NCBI RefSeq assembly: GCF_023006505.1
Contig: NZ_JALBGV010000052.1
Span: 1 to 43,113, forward strand
Direction of reading: 5' to 3'
DNA: 43,113 nt
From: Neorhizobium sp. SHOUNA12A
GTDB lineage: Bacteria > Pseudomonadota > Alphaproteobacteria > Rhizobiales > Rhizobiaceae
Below are positions 25,535 to 33,068 of this stretch, piece after piece. The first letter of the stretch is position 1. The number at the start of each line of letters is the position of its first letter. The translations under genes and the position numbers were made by a program. A model generated the notes under the pieces. That model ran no database searches. It was given only the letters and a program-made list of their open reading frames with translations, and was not told where the DNA came from.

Positions 25535-26407
25535 TTATTTGCCTTGACGCCGAGCCGAAAGGACCCGCGCAATTGTATCCCTGAGATCGCCGGTCGGCTT
25601 CACGCCGCTTGCCGCCATCTCGTCCTGGACCGCGGCAATCTCGCGGGCAAGACCGCCGTTCAGCCCCAGCGCATCAAGCGTGACGCCGCTTTCGCGCATC
25701 TCGGCGGCCCGGCGGCGGCCGTGGCGGGTTGTGCGCTCGAACTGGTAATCCGGGAATTTCGACCAGTCGAGGCCTGGAAAGCTCTGGGAGAGCGACGAGA
25801 GAATTTCCTCGAAACAGCCTGACGCCTCAGCTGCGAGTAGTGCCTCGACAGTAATTGCTTCAAGACCTTTCACGAACACGGAGCGCACCATCTTGATGGC
25901 TGTCGCAGAGCCGACTGCTTCTCCGGCGATATCGGCGCTGAAGCCGAGACCACGAAAACGTTCCAGAAGCTCGGCCGCGTTTTTGCCCGCAATCAGAACC
26001 GGGGTCGCATGGCCCTTCGGATGGACAGGGGCCATCACGGCCATGTCGAGGTAGTCGGCACCGGTCTGGTTGACCAGCGCGGCGGTCTCGCGCTTGCGGC
26101 CGGGGGACACGGAATTGATGTCGATCAGCAGCGCGCCTTGGCCGAGATGCGGCGCGATCGACTGGGCGGCAATGAGGCTCTGATCGGCGGTGACCGCGCT
26201 GAATATCCATTCGGCATCGGCAAGACCCGCAGGCGAGGCTTCCGGCCGGACGCCGCGGCTGGTCATCGCCGCCTGCATCTCGCCCGCCTTTTCGGCGTCG
26301 TCGAGCAGCAGATCATAGGCACGAAATTCGCCGGTCTCGAGCTTCGGCGCTAGGCTATCGTGAAAGGCCCGTGCCGCTTCGCCAAAACCTAGAAATGCGA
26401 TCCTCAT
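25535..26407 (-). CDS. NAD(P)-dependent dehydrogenase, 6PGDH-like with DUF1932 C-terminal domain
   Basis: A 290-aa beta-hydroxyacid-dehydrogenase-like protein. It begins with a Rossmann motif (IAFLGFGEAARAF, residues 3-15), has the LIDINSVSPGRK segment typical of the DUF1932 branch, and the helix TAIKMVRSVFVKGLEA where the catalytic lysine is expected. The C-terminal DUF1932 domain contains RRAAEMRESG. It starts 15 bp after the GalD stop, so it is the last gene of the five-gene dioxygenase operon. Classical 4,5-cleavage of protocatechuate needs a semialdehyde dehydrogenase (LigC); this protein is from a different family but could fill that step, or it may handle a side intermediate. The reaction is therefore inferred only. 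Confidence 0.86.
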   Translation of the reverse strand: MRIAFLGFGEAARAFHDSLAPKLETGEFRAYDLLLDDAEKAGEMQAAMTSRGVRPEASPAGLADAEWIFSAVTADQSLIAAQSIAPHLGQGALLIDINSVSPGRKRETAALVNQTGADYLDMAVMAPVHPKGHATPVLIAGKNAAELLERFRGLGFSADIAGEAVGSATAIKMVRSVFVKGLEAITVEALLAAEASGCFEEILSSLSQSFPGLDWSKFPDYQFERTTRHGRRRAAEMRESGVTLDALGLNGGLAREIAAVQDEMAASGVKPTGDLRDTIARVLSARRQGK

Positions 26408-26422
26408 GCCCGTGTCCTACCC

Positions 26423-27478
26423 TCAGTCGCCGAAAACCACGCCGTCGAAAAGCTTGCGCGCCGTGCGCAACACCGCCGCACGATGGACTTCGCCGTCCTT
26501 CATGGTGGCGATGACGCTCATCTCGCCGGTCGGATGCTCGATCGACAGCAGCTTCTCGTTGCCTTCCGGAATGACCGCGAGTTCAGACGCCGGACCTTCC
26601 GGCAGAAGGCAGGCGGTTGCGACGCTGACCGCGCCGAGCACGCCGATCGCATCATGGCACGTATGCGGGATGAAAGTGCGAGTCGAGATCGCCCCGCCCG
26701 CCGTCGGTGCAGAGACCATGGTCATCTTCGGCACGGATTTCTTGGTAACGTCGCCGAGGTTCATCATCGGCCCGGCCTTCAGGCGGATCGCCTCCAGCTT
26801 GGCGCGCAGCTCCTGGTTCGCCTCGAGATTCTTCGGGCTCTCCGTGCCGGTAATGCCGAGCACGTCGCCGCGCATGACGACGCAGGGCATGCCATTGTCG
26901 ATCAGCGTACAGGCGACGCCTTCGATCACGTCGACCGGGTTTCCGGTCGGCAGCAGCGCGCCGCAGGAGGAGCCGGCCGTATCGGCAAATACGATCGGCA
27001 CCGGCGCTGAGGTCCCCGGCACCCCGTCGATCCGGGCCTCGCCCTTGTAGGTCACCTGGCCGCCAGGTGTTTCGATCGTCGCAATGGCGATCTGCCCGGT
27101 GTTTTCCATGAAGATCGAGACTTCGGTCTTGTCGCCCTTTGCCGTGACCAGACCGCGCTCGATGGCGAAGGGCCCGATGCCGGCGAGGATATTGCCGCAG
27201 TTCTGTGCGTCGGTGACGATCGGCTGATCGACGAAGACCTGCAGGAAGAGATAGTCGACATCGACCCCTTCCCGCCCGGATTTCCGAACCACCGCCACCT
27301 TGGAGGTCAGCGGGTGGGCGCCGCCCATGCCATCGATCTGGCGGGGATCGGGCGATCCCATCACCCGCAACAGGAAATTGTCGCGATCGGCCGGCAGGTC
27401 CGAGGCGAGGAAATATCCGCCCTTGGAGGTGCCGCCACGCATCCACATGCAACGGACGCCGGTTTCAGTTTCACTCAT
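26423..27478 (-). CDS. galD: 4-oxalomesaconate tautomerase (PrpF family, GalD/LigU-like)
   Basis: A 351-aa PrpF-family isomerase, the fold of diaminopimelate epimerase. GalD converts the keto form of 4-oxalomesaconate to its enol form, or shifts its double bond (LigU), in gallate and protocatechuate meta-cleavage. Family blocks seen are MWMRGGTSKGGYFLASDLP at the start, IDGMGGAHPLTSKVAVV, DAQNCGNILAGIGPFAIE with the catalytic-type cysteine, and AGPMMNLGDV. Aconitate isomerase PrpF is the main alternative, but adjacency to GalB- and LigK-type genes points strongly to oxalomesaconate. It is 53 bp downstream of the aldolase gene; that gap holds a small hairpin. Confidence 0.9.
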   Translation of the reverse strand: MSETETGVRCMWMRGGTSKGGYFLASDLPADRDNFLLRVMGSPDPRQIDGMGGAHPLTSKVAVVRKSGREGVDVDYLFLQVFVDQPIVTDAQNCGNILAGIGPFAIERGLVTAKGDKTEVSIFMENTGQIAIATIETPGGQVTYKGEARIDGVPGTSAPVPIVFADTAGSSCGALLPTGNPVDVIEGVACTLIDNGMPCVVMRGDVLGITGTESPKNLEANQELRAKLEAIRLKAGPMMNLGDVTKKSVPKMTMVSAPTAGGAISTRTFIPHTCHDAIGVLGAVSVATACLLPEGPASELAVIPEGNEKLLSIEHPTGEMSVIATMKDGEVHRAAVLRTARKLFDGVVFGD

Positions 27479-27491
27479 CTCGATCTCCCTT

Positions 27492-27512
27492 CTTCTCCCC
27501 GGTGGGGAAAAG
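27492..27512. repeat. Small imperfect palindrome between aldolase and tautomerase genes
   Basis: CTTCTCCCC and GGGGAAAAG flank a 3-nt centre, forming a 9-bp stem with one mismatch. The sequence recalls the arms of rhizobial intergenic palindromes (RIME-like CTTCTCCCC/GGGGAGAAG), so it may be a remnant of one; it may also modulate mRNA stability within the operon. Confidence 0.4.
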
Positions 27513-27531
27513 AGAAAACGGCCTCCACCGC

Positions 27532-28203
27532 TCAGATATATTTCAGGCCTTTTTCGGCGAGCTTGCCGCGCATGTCGTAGATATCGAGGCCGAGTTCACC
27601 CGCAGCAAGCCGCTTCCGCTTGTCTTCTTCGGCGGCGACACGGGCTTCCGCCTTATTGGCAACCGCTTCGGCTTCCTCGCGGGCAACCACGCAGACGCCG
27701 TCGTCATCGGCGACGATTACGTCGCCAGGCCGAACATAGGCGCCAGCGCAAACGACCGGAATATTGACTGAGCCGAGCGTTTCCTTGACCGTGCCTTGAG
27801 CATAGACCGCCTTCGACCAGACCGGGAATTTCATCTGGGTCAGATCGACCACGTCACGCACGCCGGCATCGATGATCAGTCCCTTGCAGCCGCGCGCCTG
27901 GGCGGAGGTGGCGAGCAGATCGCCAAAGTAGCCGTCTTCGCAGGGGCTGGTCGGGGCCAGCAGCAGGATGTCGCCGGCCTTCAACTGCTCGATCGCCACA
28001 TGCAGCATCCAGTTGTCGCCCGGAGGTGCGGAGATGGTGACGGCGCTCGCGGCCAACCGCGCACCCGGATAGATCGGCCGCATGTAGCTGGCGAGCAGGC
28101 CCTTGCGGCCCTGCGCCTCATGCACCGTAGCGACACCGCAGGCGGCCAACCGGTCGATGACCGACTGATCCGCGCGTTCGATATTCTGGACGACGACCGC
28201 CAT
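27532..28203 (-). CDS. ligK: 4-carboxy-4-hydroxy-2-oxoadipate aldolase / oxaloacetate decarboxylase (RraA fold)
   Basis: A 223-aa class II pyruvate aldolase that splits 4-carboxy-4-hydroxy-2-oxoadipate to pyruvate and oxaloacetate, the last step of the gallate/protocatechuate 4,5-cleavage route. The defining D-X20-R-D metal and substrate motif of HMG/CHA aldolases is present exactly: Asp95, then Arg116-Asp117 (IIDAGVRD). The N-terminal block (ACGVATVHEAQGRKG) and C-terminal lid region are typical of LigK/ProA/GalC. The start at 28203 gives family length (about 228 aa); the frame is open further upstream only across the neighbouring gene. It lies 16 bp after the GalB-type gene. Confidence 0.93.
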   Translation of the reverse strand: MAVVVQNIERADQSVIDRLAACGVATVHEAQGRKGLLASYMRPIYPGARLAASAVTISAPPGDNWMLHVAIEQLKAGDILLLAPTSPCEDGYFGDLLATSAQARGCKGLIIDAGVRDVVDLTQMKFPVWSKAVYAQGTVKETLGSVNIPVVCAGAYVRPGDVIVADDDGVCVVAREEAEAVANKAEARVAAEEDKRKRLAAGELGLDIYDMRGKLAEKGLKYI

Positions 28204-28219
28204 CAGAGTTCGTCCCCTA

Positions 28220-28948
28220 TCAAAGTTCGTCGACGGTGCGCGGGAAGACCGACTGGAAGCCCTCCGCATGGGTCGACTTGCGTCCGCTGGCCTGGCCGCC
28301 GGAATTGCGCATGAAATGGTTGCCGCGGTTCTCGGCGACGTTCTTGTAGAAGTGCCAGAGATGTTCCTGACCTTCCATGCACTGGATGGCGGCCCACTTC
28401 TTCTCCCAGACGGACGAGATGTCGAGGAAGACGTCCGGCTTCCATTCCATCTGTTCGGTCTGGTGCGGTTCGAAGAGATAGAGCTGCGGTGCGCCAAGGA
28501 TCTTTTCGCCCGGATTGTGGCCCCAGGCCTGGGCGATCATCCGGGCTTCGATCGCAACCTGCGTCGCGTACATGTGGTCGGTATTGTAAGGGTCCCACTT
28601 GGAATGGGAGAGCATGAATTCCGGCTGAACCTTACGGATCACGTCGACCAGCTTGAACTTGGCGTCCTGGTCGACGACCAGCGGGTAGTCTCCGAGATCG
28701 AAGAACTGGATGTCGGTGACATCGAGGGCCTTGGCGGCATTTTCCGCTTCCCTGCGGCGCTCGGTCTTCACCTTTTCGAGCGTCATGCCCGGGTTCTTCC
28801 AGAGCTTGGCGCTTTCGCCGCGCTCGCCATAGGACAGGCAGATGACGGTGACGTCGTAGCCCTTTTCCTCATGAAGCGCGATCGCGCCGCCGCAACGCCA
28901 GACGAAATCCGCCGAATGGGCGCTGATGACCAATGCTGTCTTTGCCAT
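28220..28948 (-). CDS. galB: 4-oxalomesaconate hydratase (PIG-L family, GalB-like)
   Basis: A 242-aa zinc hydrolase-fold protein of the PIG-L/LmbE deacetylase family. The family motif appears as SAHSADF with His11 and Asp14, and the third ligand is His125 (NTDHM). From memory, Pseudomonas putida GalB, which hydrates 4-oxalomesaconate to 4-carboxy-4-hydroxy-2-oxoadipate, has the same SAHSADFVWR...GGAIAL start, unlike sugar deacetylases with AHPDD. Its neighbours on both sides (ring-cleavage dioxygenase, LigK-type aldolase, GalD) match this role. Spacings of 15-16 bp on either side indicate one operon. Deacetylation of an amino sugar is the formal alternative but does not fit the context. Confidence 0.91.
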   Translation of the reverse strand: MAKTALVISAHSADFVWRCGGAIALHEEKGYDVTVICLSYGERGESAKLWKNPGMTLEKVKTERRREAENAAKALDVTDIQFFDLGDYPLVVDQDAKFKLVDVIRKVQPEFMLSHSKWDPYNTDHMYATQVAIEARMIAQAWGHNPGEKILGAPQLYLFEPHQTEQMEWKPDVFLDISSVWEKKWAAIQCMEGQEHLWHFYKNVAENRGNHFMRNSGGQASGRKSTHAEGFQSVFPRTVDEL

Positions 28949-28963
28949 GGGATGCCTCTTGAC

Positions 28964-29920
28964 TTACTTGTGTGCCACCGGCGGCGTGCCGTGTGTGTGG
29001 AAGGTTTCGATCGTCTTCATGCCCCAGGCCTGGCCCTTCTTGCGGTCGGCTTCGGTCCAGACGACCGGCTTCCAGTCGGGGCGAAGGATCAGGCGCGCGC
29101 CTGCATTGGCGAGCTCGACACGGTTGCCGGCGGGCTCCCAGACGTACAGGAAGAACGTGCCCTGGATCGCATGCTTGTGCGGGCCGGACTCGATATGAAC
29201 GCCGTTTTCCAGGAAGATGTCGGCGGCGCGCAGAATGTCCTCGCGCTGGTCGCAGGCATAGGTGACGTGGTGGAAACGGCCGTGCGAACCGGTATGGTCC
29301 TCGGAGCAGGCAAGGTCATAGGTCTTGTTGTTGATGGTGAACCAGCAGCCGCCGAGACGGCCGTTGTCGAGTTGGATCATCTCGGTAACCCGGCTGCCCA
29401 GAGCCGTGGTCATGAATTCGCGGATCAGGCTGACATCGGCAGCAAGCAGATTGACGTGATCGAGGCGGCGCGGGCTCGCGCCGCGGCCATGATAACGCTG
29501 GGCAATGTTCTTCAACGCCGGCTTCTCCTCCGGCGGCGCCACATATTCCCTGGTGTCCCAGTAGAGTTCGAACAGATGGCCGTCTGGGCTCTTGAACTGG
29601 TAGGCCCGGCCATGACCGCGATCGCCTTCGGTCCAGCCGACGCCCCAGCCCTTTTCCTCGATCACCCTGACGCGGCGCTCCAGCGCTTCGGCGGACGAGG
29701 TGCGATAAGCGATGTGGCCGACACCGGTCGTGTGATGCCTGGTGAGCTTCAGCGTGTGGAATTCGTAGTCGTCATAGGCGCGCAGATAGACGCTGTCGCC
29801 CTCGCGGCCGCTTTCGGTCAGCCCGTAGACACGGGTGAAAAAGTCGAGCGACTCGTCGAAACGGTCTGAATAAAGCTCGACGTGGCCGAGATGGGCGACA
29901 TCATAACAGGGTTCGGTCAT
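28964..29920 (-). CDS. Type I (VOC-family) extradiol ring-cleavage dioxygenase
   Basis: A 318-aa two-domain vicinal-oxygen-chelate enzyme. Expected Fe(II) ligands in the C-terminal module are His155 (RLDHVNLLA), one of His217/His218 (FHHVTYA) and Glu269 (GNRVEL). Second-sphere residues like those of catechol 2,3-dioxygenase are visible (His248/His250, Tyr259). It should cleave an ortho-dihydroxylated ring next to the hydroxyls. As first gene of the operon with galB, ligK, galD and a dehydrogenase, its substrate is probably gallate, 3-O-methylgallate or protocatechuate. These are normally cleaved by unrelated type II enzymes. The ATG at 29920 (AGGA upstream) starts right before the first VOC strand; the open frame extends further without a good site. 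Confidence 0.9.
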   Translation of the reverse strand: MTEPCYDVAHLGHVELYSDRFDESLDFFTRVYGLTESGREGDSVYLRAYDDYEFHTLKLTRHHTTGVGHIAYRTSSAEALERRVRVIEEKGWGVGWTEGDRGHGRAYQFKSPDGHLFELYWDTREYVAPPEEKPALKNIAQRYHGRGASPRRLDHVNLLAADVSLIREFMTTALGSRVTEMIQLDNGRLGGCWFTINNKTYDLACSEDHTGSHGRFHHVTYACDQREDILRAADIFLENGVHIESGPHKHAIQGTFFLYVWEPAGNRVELANAGARLILRPDWKPVVWTEADRKKGQAWGMKTIETFHTHGTPPVAHK

Positions 29921-30168
29921 GGCTTTTCCTAGATGATCGATCGATCGCGCCCGGCGGATAGGCGCATCTCCTCCAAAAATCGAGCCCGCGTCCTCCACTC
30001 CAACACGGCCGGCGCATGGGGCACCGCAGCTTGGCATGAAGACATAAAAGCAGATCGGCAGCCTGACGAATAGGTTCTGCTGACGCGGCATAAGTTTTGG
30101 TTGAGATCAGGGAAAAGCGGCTTGGCAAATGGCGAGCGAAGACGGGGCTTTAAAGTCCCGAAGGAAAC

Positions 30169-30193
30169 GGCGCGACGGCAGGACCGCCGCGCC
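30169..30193 (-). terminator. Hairpin downstream of the TerC-family gene
   Basis: A 10-bp GC-rich stem with one mismatch (30169-30178 with 30184-30193), 5-nt loop, 9 bp after the TerC stop. On the minus strand it is followed by GTTTCC, a weak T tract. Another imperfect palindrome, CGGGGCTTTAAAGTCCCG, lies just beyond at about 30143-30160. Confidence 0.55.
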
Positions 30194-30201
30194 GGAAGAC
30201 A

Positions 30202-30855
30202 TTACCCACCGATATAGGGCGCAACTTCGTGAAAGCCGCGCCAGATCATTTCGAGCGCGACGTAAAGGATGACGGCGAGACCGACATAGGCAATCCAGCG
30301 ATGTTTGTTGAGCAGGCGGGCGATGAAGCTCGCCGCAATACCCATCAGCGCGATCGACAGGACCAGACCAAAAATCAGCACGCCCGGATGTTCGTGGGCA
30401 GCACCGGCAACAGCGAGCACGTTGTCGAGCGACATGGAGACGTCGGCAATGACGATCTGCCAGGCGGCCTGGGCGAAAGTCTTGCGCGGAACCCCGCCGG
30501 CAACCGTGCCATCGGCGTTGAGGTCGGCCTCCAGCAGCGCTTCGCTGGCTGTATCCTCATGATGATGCGGCGTGCGCAGCTCCCGCCACATCTTCCAGCA
30601 GACCCAGAGAAGCAGGACGCCCCCGGCCAGCAGCAGGCCGACGATCTGCAGCAGCTGGGTCGTGGCAAGCGCGAAACCGATACGCAGCACGGTCGCCGCG
30701 ATGATACCGACCAGAATGGCTTTGGACCGCTGTTCCTTCGGCAGGCCGGCAGCCGCGAGACCGATGACGATCGCGTTGTCCCCGGCCAGCACGAGGTCGA
30801 TCATGATAACCTGCAGGAGCGCGGACAACGCCTCCGGCGTAAAGAATTCCATCAT
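30202..30855 (-). CDS. TerC-family integral membrane protein (YjbE-like)
   Basis: A 217-aa inner-membrane protein with about seven hydrophobic helices. It has the paired acidic transmembrane motifs of the family: VLAGDNAIVIGLAA (residues about 22-35) and ADVSMSLDNVLAVAGAA (about 136-152). A histidine-rich cytoplasmic loop (TPHHHEDT) links the halves. Members of this group export manganese or are metal-linked stress proteins. I looked for a yybP-ykoY manganese riboswitch in the 380-bp upstream gap and did not find its conserved core. It is a single-gene unit unrelated to the catabolic clusters on either side. Confidence 0.92.
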   Translation of the reverse strand: MMEFFTPEALSALLQVIMIDLVLAGDNAIVIGLAAAGLPKEQRSKAILVGIIAATVLRIGFALATTQLLQIVGLLLAGGVLLLWVCWKMWRELRTPHHHEDTASEALLEADLNADGTVAGGVPRKTFAQAAWQIVIADVSMSLDNVLAVAGAAHEHPGVLIFGLVLSIALMGIAASFIARLLNKHRWIAYVGLAVILYVALEMIWRGFHEVAPYIGG

Positions 30856-31235
30856 TTGGCACCCAATCTCTTAAAAGGCGGGAGTGCCCGCGTGTGGACC
30901 GAGACGAACCTAAGACGCTCACGACCTGCATTCCGCCTGCCGTGTAGGTCGCCGCCGTTGTCGTCACATGATTTCCACAAACACCAGGCACCCAAGTTGG
31001 ACTAATCCAGTCCGACATCACAGCTCAGAGATGAACTGTCAGAGGGGCCCGGTCCTGGTGGCCTGAGATTTAGCGGCATGATTGCAGAAACTCAAGTGGC
31101 GAGTTTATGAAACAGCCCGCAATAGCGCTGTTTCCGTCCGGATCGTTGACGATCCGTTGCCATTCCACCCCGCAATACAGATGCAGGTGGCGGCCGGTCT
31201 TGCGGCCGCCACCTGAGATTACGCCACGTTTGGGA
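30856..31235. other. 380-bp gap between TerC gene and ABC permease gene
   Basis: No convincing gene. It holds the terminator hairpin of the ABC operon (31184-31215), an 8-bp inverted repeat (GAAACAGC 31109-31116 with GCTGTTTC 31127-31134), a 6-bp one (GGATCG/CGATCC near 31139-31154) and, presumably, the TerC promoter. A short stretch near 31040-31072 recalls glycine-riboswitch sequence on the minus strand but lacks the rest of the aptamer. Confidence 0.5.
31184..31215 (-). terminator. 13-bp perfect hairpin after the ABC importer operon
   Basis: CAGGTGGCGGCCG (31184-31196) pairs perfectly with 31203-31215 across a 6-nt loop, 20 bp after the last permease stop. No T tract follows on the minus strand, so it may protect the 3' end or work with Rho. 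Confidence 0.65.
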
Positions 31236-32117
31236 CTACGAAAGGGTCGGGTCGAGCTTGTCGCGTAGCCAGTCGCCGGCGATGCTGATCGACAGGGTGG
31301 TCAGCATGATCACCACCGAAGGGGCAAGCATGATCCACGGCGCGCGGGTCAGGTATTCGCGACCGAAGCCCACCATGTTGCCAAGGCTCGTCTCCGGCGG
31401 CTGCACGCCGAGGCCGAGGAAGGAAAGACCGCTTTCCATCAGGATGATTTCCGGGAAAGTCAGCGTCATCGAGACGATCAGGGTCGAGGCGACGTTCGGC
31501 AGGATATGATGGAAATAGACGCGTGCCGGCGTCGCACCGAGCTGGACGACGGAGGCAGCGTATCCTTGAGAGCTTGCCGAGATCGCCAGGCCGCGGGCGA
31601 TGCGGGCGTAGCGTTCCCAGCCATAGAAGCCCATGAGGCAGACGAGCAGCACCATGGACGAGCCGAAGAAGGCAAGCACGGCGAGCGACATGATCAGGAA
31701 TGGCAATGCCGCCTGGAAATCGGCAAGCACCAGCACGAGATGCTCGACCGCACCCCGGAATTGCGCGGCCGCGAAGCCGAGCGCCGTACCGAACACCGCC
31801 GACAGGATCGTCGCGCCGAAGGCGATGATCAGCGACACCCGGACCGACTGGAGGAGGCGCGAAAGCACGTCGCGGCCGAGCTCGTCGGTACCTAGCAGAT
31901 GTTTCAGGGCGCCCGGATGGGAAAGGCGGCTCGACAGGTCCATCGCGGTGATGTTGTAGGGGCGGATCTGGTCGGCGAAGATCGCAACCACCACCATGGC
32001 CGCCAGCCAGAGAATGCCGAGACCGACGGTGAACGGCACGTTGCGGCGAAGGCGGGTGACGAAAGTCGCATACCAGCCCGGCGTCCGCGCGGTTTCCGAC
32101 AGATTGATCGTAGCCAT
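31236..32117 (-). CDS. ABC transporter permease, DppC/OppC family
   Basis: A 293-aa inner-membrane permease with six or so helices. It has an N-terminal OppC-type domain (FTVGLGILWLAAMVVVAIFA), the LLGTDELGRDVLSRLL motif typical of DppC proteins, and the EAA-type cytoplasmic loop for ATPase contact (YAASVVQLGATPARVYFHHILPN). It is the last gene of the importer operon, 12 bp after the DppB-type gene. The operon order SBP-ATPase-ATPase-permease-permease is complete. Confidence 0.94.
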   Translation of the reverse strand: MATINLSETARTPGWYATFVTRLRRNVPFTVGLGILWLAAMVVVAIFADQIRPYNITAMDLSSRLSHPGALKHLLGTDELGRDVLSRLLQSVRVSLIIAFGATILSAVFGTALGFAAAQFRGAVEHLVLVLADFQAALPFLIMSLAVLAFFGSSMVLLVCLMGFYGWERYARIARGLAISASSQGYAASVVQLGATPARVYFHHILPNVASTLIVSMTLTFPEIILMESGLSFLGLGVQPPETSLGNMVGFGREYLTRAPWIMLAPSVVIMLTTLSISIAGDWLRDKLDPTLS

Positions 32118-32129
32118 ATCTCTTTATCC

Positions 32130-33056
32130 TCAATGCGCCGCGTTGGAGCGAAGGCGGGGGTCGAGCCAGCCGTAGAGCAGGTCGACGACCAGGTTCGAAA
32201 CCACCATCGCGGCGGCGATGATCAGCAGGATGCATTGGACGACGGCAAGGTCTCGGTTACTGACCGAGACGATCAGCAGGCGGCCGATGCCCGGCCATGA
32301 GAAGATCGATTCGACCACCACCGCGCCAGCGATCAGCGAACCGACCATGAAGCCGACGATCGTCACGATCGGCACCGCCGCATTCGGCAGCGCATGGTTC
32401 CAGACCACGTCGCCCCATTTCAGGCCTTTGGCGGAGGCGGTGCGGATATAGGGCTGGCCCATCACCTCGATCATGGCGCTGCGCGAGAAACGGGCGAGGA
32501 TGCCTATACCGCCGATGCTCATGGTCACCGTCGGCAGGATGCCGTGCATCCAGGTATCCTGGCCGCCGGACGGCAGCACGCCGAGGATGACCGCGAAGAT
32601 CAGCACCAGGAGGAGGCCCATCACGAAGGACGGGATCGTGAAGCCGAGTACCGCAAGCAGGATCACGCCACGATCGGCAAAGCTCTGGCGATGCAGCGCC
32701 GCATAGACGCCCGCCGGAATGCCGAAGACAAGCTTGAGAAGCAGCGCCGGCAGCGTGAGCTGCAGCGTTGCTGGCAGGCGCTGCAGCACCAGATCCAGCG
32801 CCGACGCCTTGTCGCGCATCGAGACGCCGAAATCGCCGGTGAAGATCGATTTGATATAGGCGACGTATTGGATCCAGAGCGGCTGGTCGAGCCCCCAGGA
32901 ACGGCGGAACGCATCGACGGCTTCCTGCGGCACGTCCGGGCCGAGCATGACCTGCGCCGGGTCGCCCGACATGCGCAGCACGACGAAGGCGAAGGTGACG
33001 ACGGCAAAGATGGTGATCATTGCCCGAAGGAGGCGAACGGCTATGAAGCGGATCAT
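32130..33056 (-). CDS. ABC transporter permease, DppB/OppB family
   Basis: A 308-aa permease. The start MIRFIAVRLLRAMITIFAVV is typical of DppB; the characteristic DPAQVMLGPDVPQEAVDAFR segment lies in the first periplasmic loop, and the EAA-like loop is IRTASAKGLKWGDVVWNHALPN. About six transmembrane helices. GGAG lies 8 nt upstream of the ATG. It pairs with the DppC-type permease to form the channel. Confidence 0.94.
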   Translation of the reverse strand: MIRFIAVRLLRAMITIFAVVTFAFVVLRMSGDPAQVMLGPDVPQEAVDAFRRSWGLDQPLWIQYVAYIKSIFTGDFGVSMRDKASALDLVLQRLPATLQLTLPALLLKLVFGIPAGVYAALHRQSFADRGVILLAVLGFTIPSFVMGLLLVLIFAVILGVLPSGGQDTWMHGILPTVTMSIGGIGILARFSRSAMIEVMGQPYIRTASAKGLKWGDVVWNHALPNAAVPIVTIVGFMVGSLIAGAVVVESIFSWPGIGRLLIVSVSNRDLAVVQCILLIIAAAMVVSNLVVDLLYGWLDPRLRSNAAH

Positions 33057-33068
33057 CAGGAACTCCTC

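Noticed and set aside
27492..27512. Full rhizobial RIME element.
   Set aside because: Only a short palindromic core is present; the longer conserved flanks of RIME elements are missing, so it is recorded as a small palindrome only.
31022..31072. Minus-strand stretch CTCAGGCCACCAGGACCGGG resembling the 3' part of a glycine riboswitch aptamer.
   Set aside because: The upstream half of the aptamer (the GCCGAAGG-like loop and the pairing GGAGAG strand) is not present, and the downstream gene is a TerC-type membrane protein rather than a glycine-related gene. A covariance-model search would settle it.
30856..31080. Possible yybP-ykoY manganese riboswitch upstream of the TerC-family gene.
   Set aside because: The conserved GGGGAGUAG-type core and paired loops could not be found on the minus strand.
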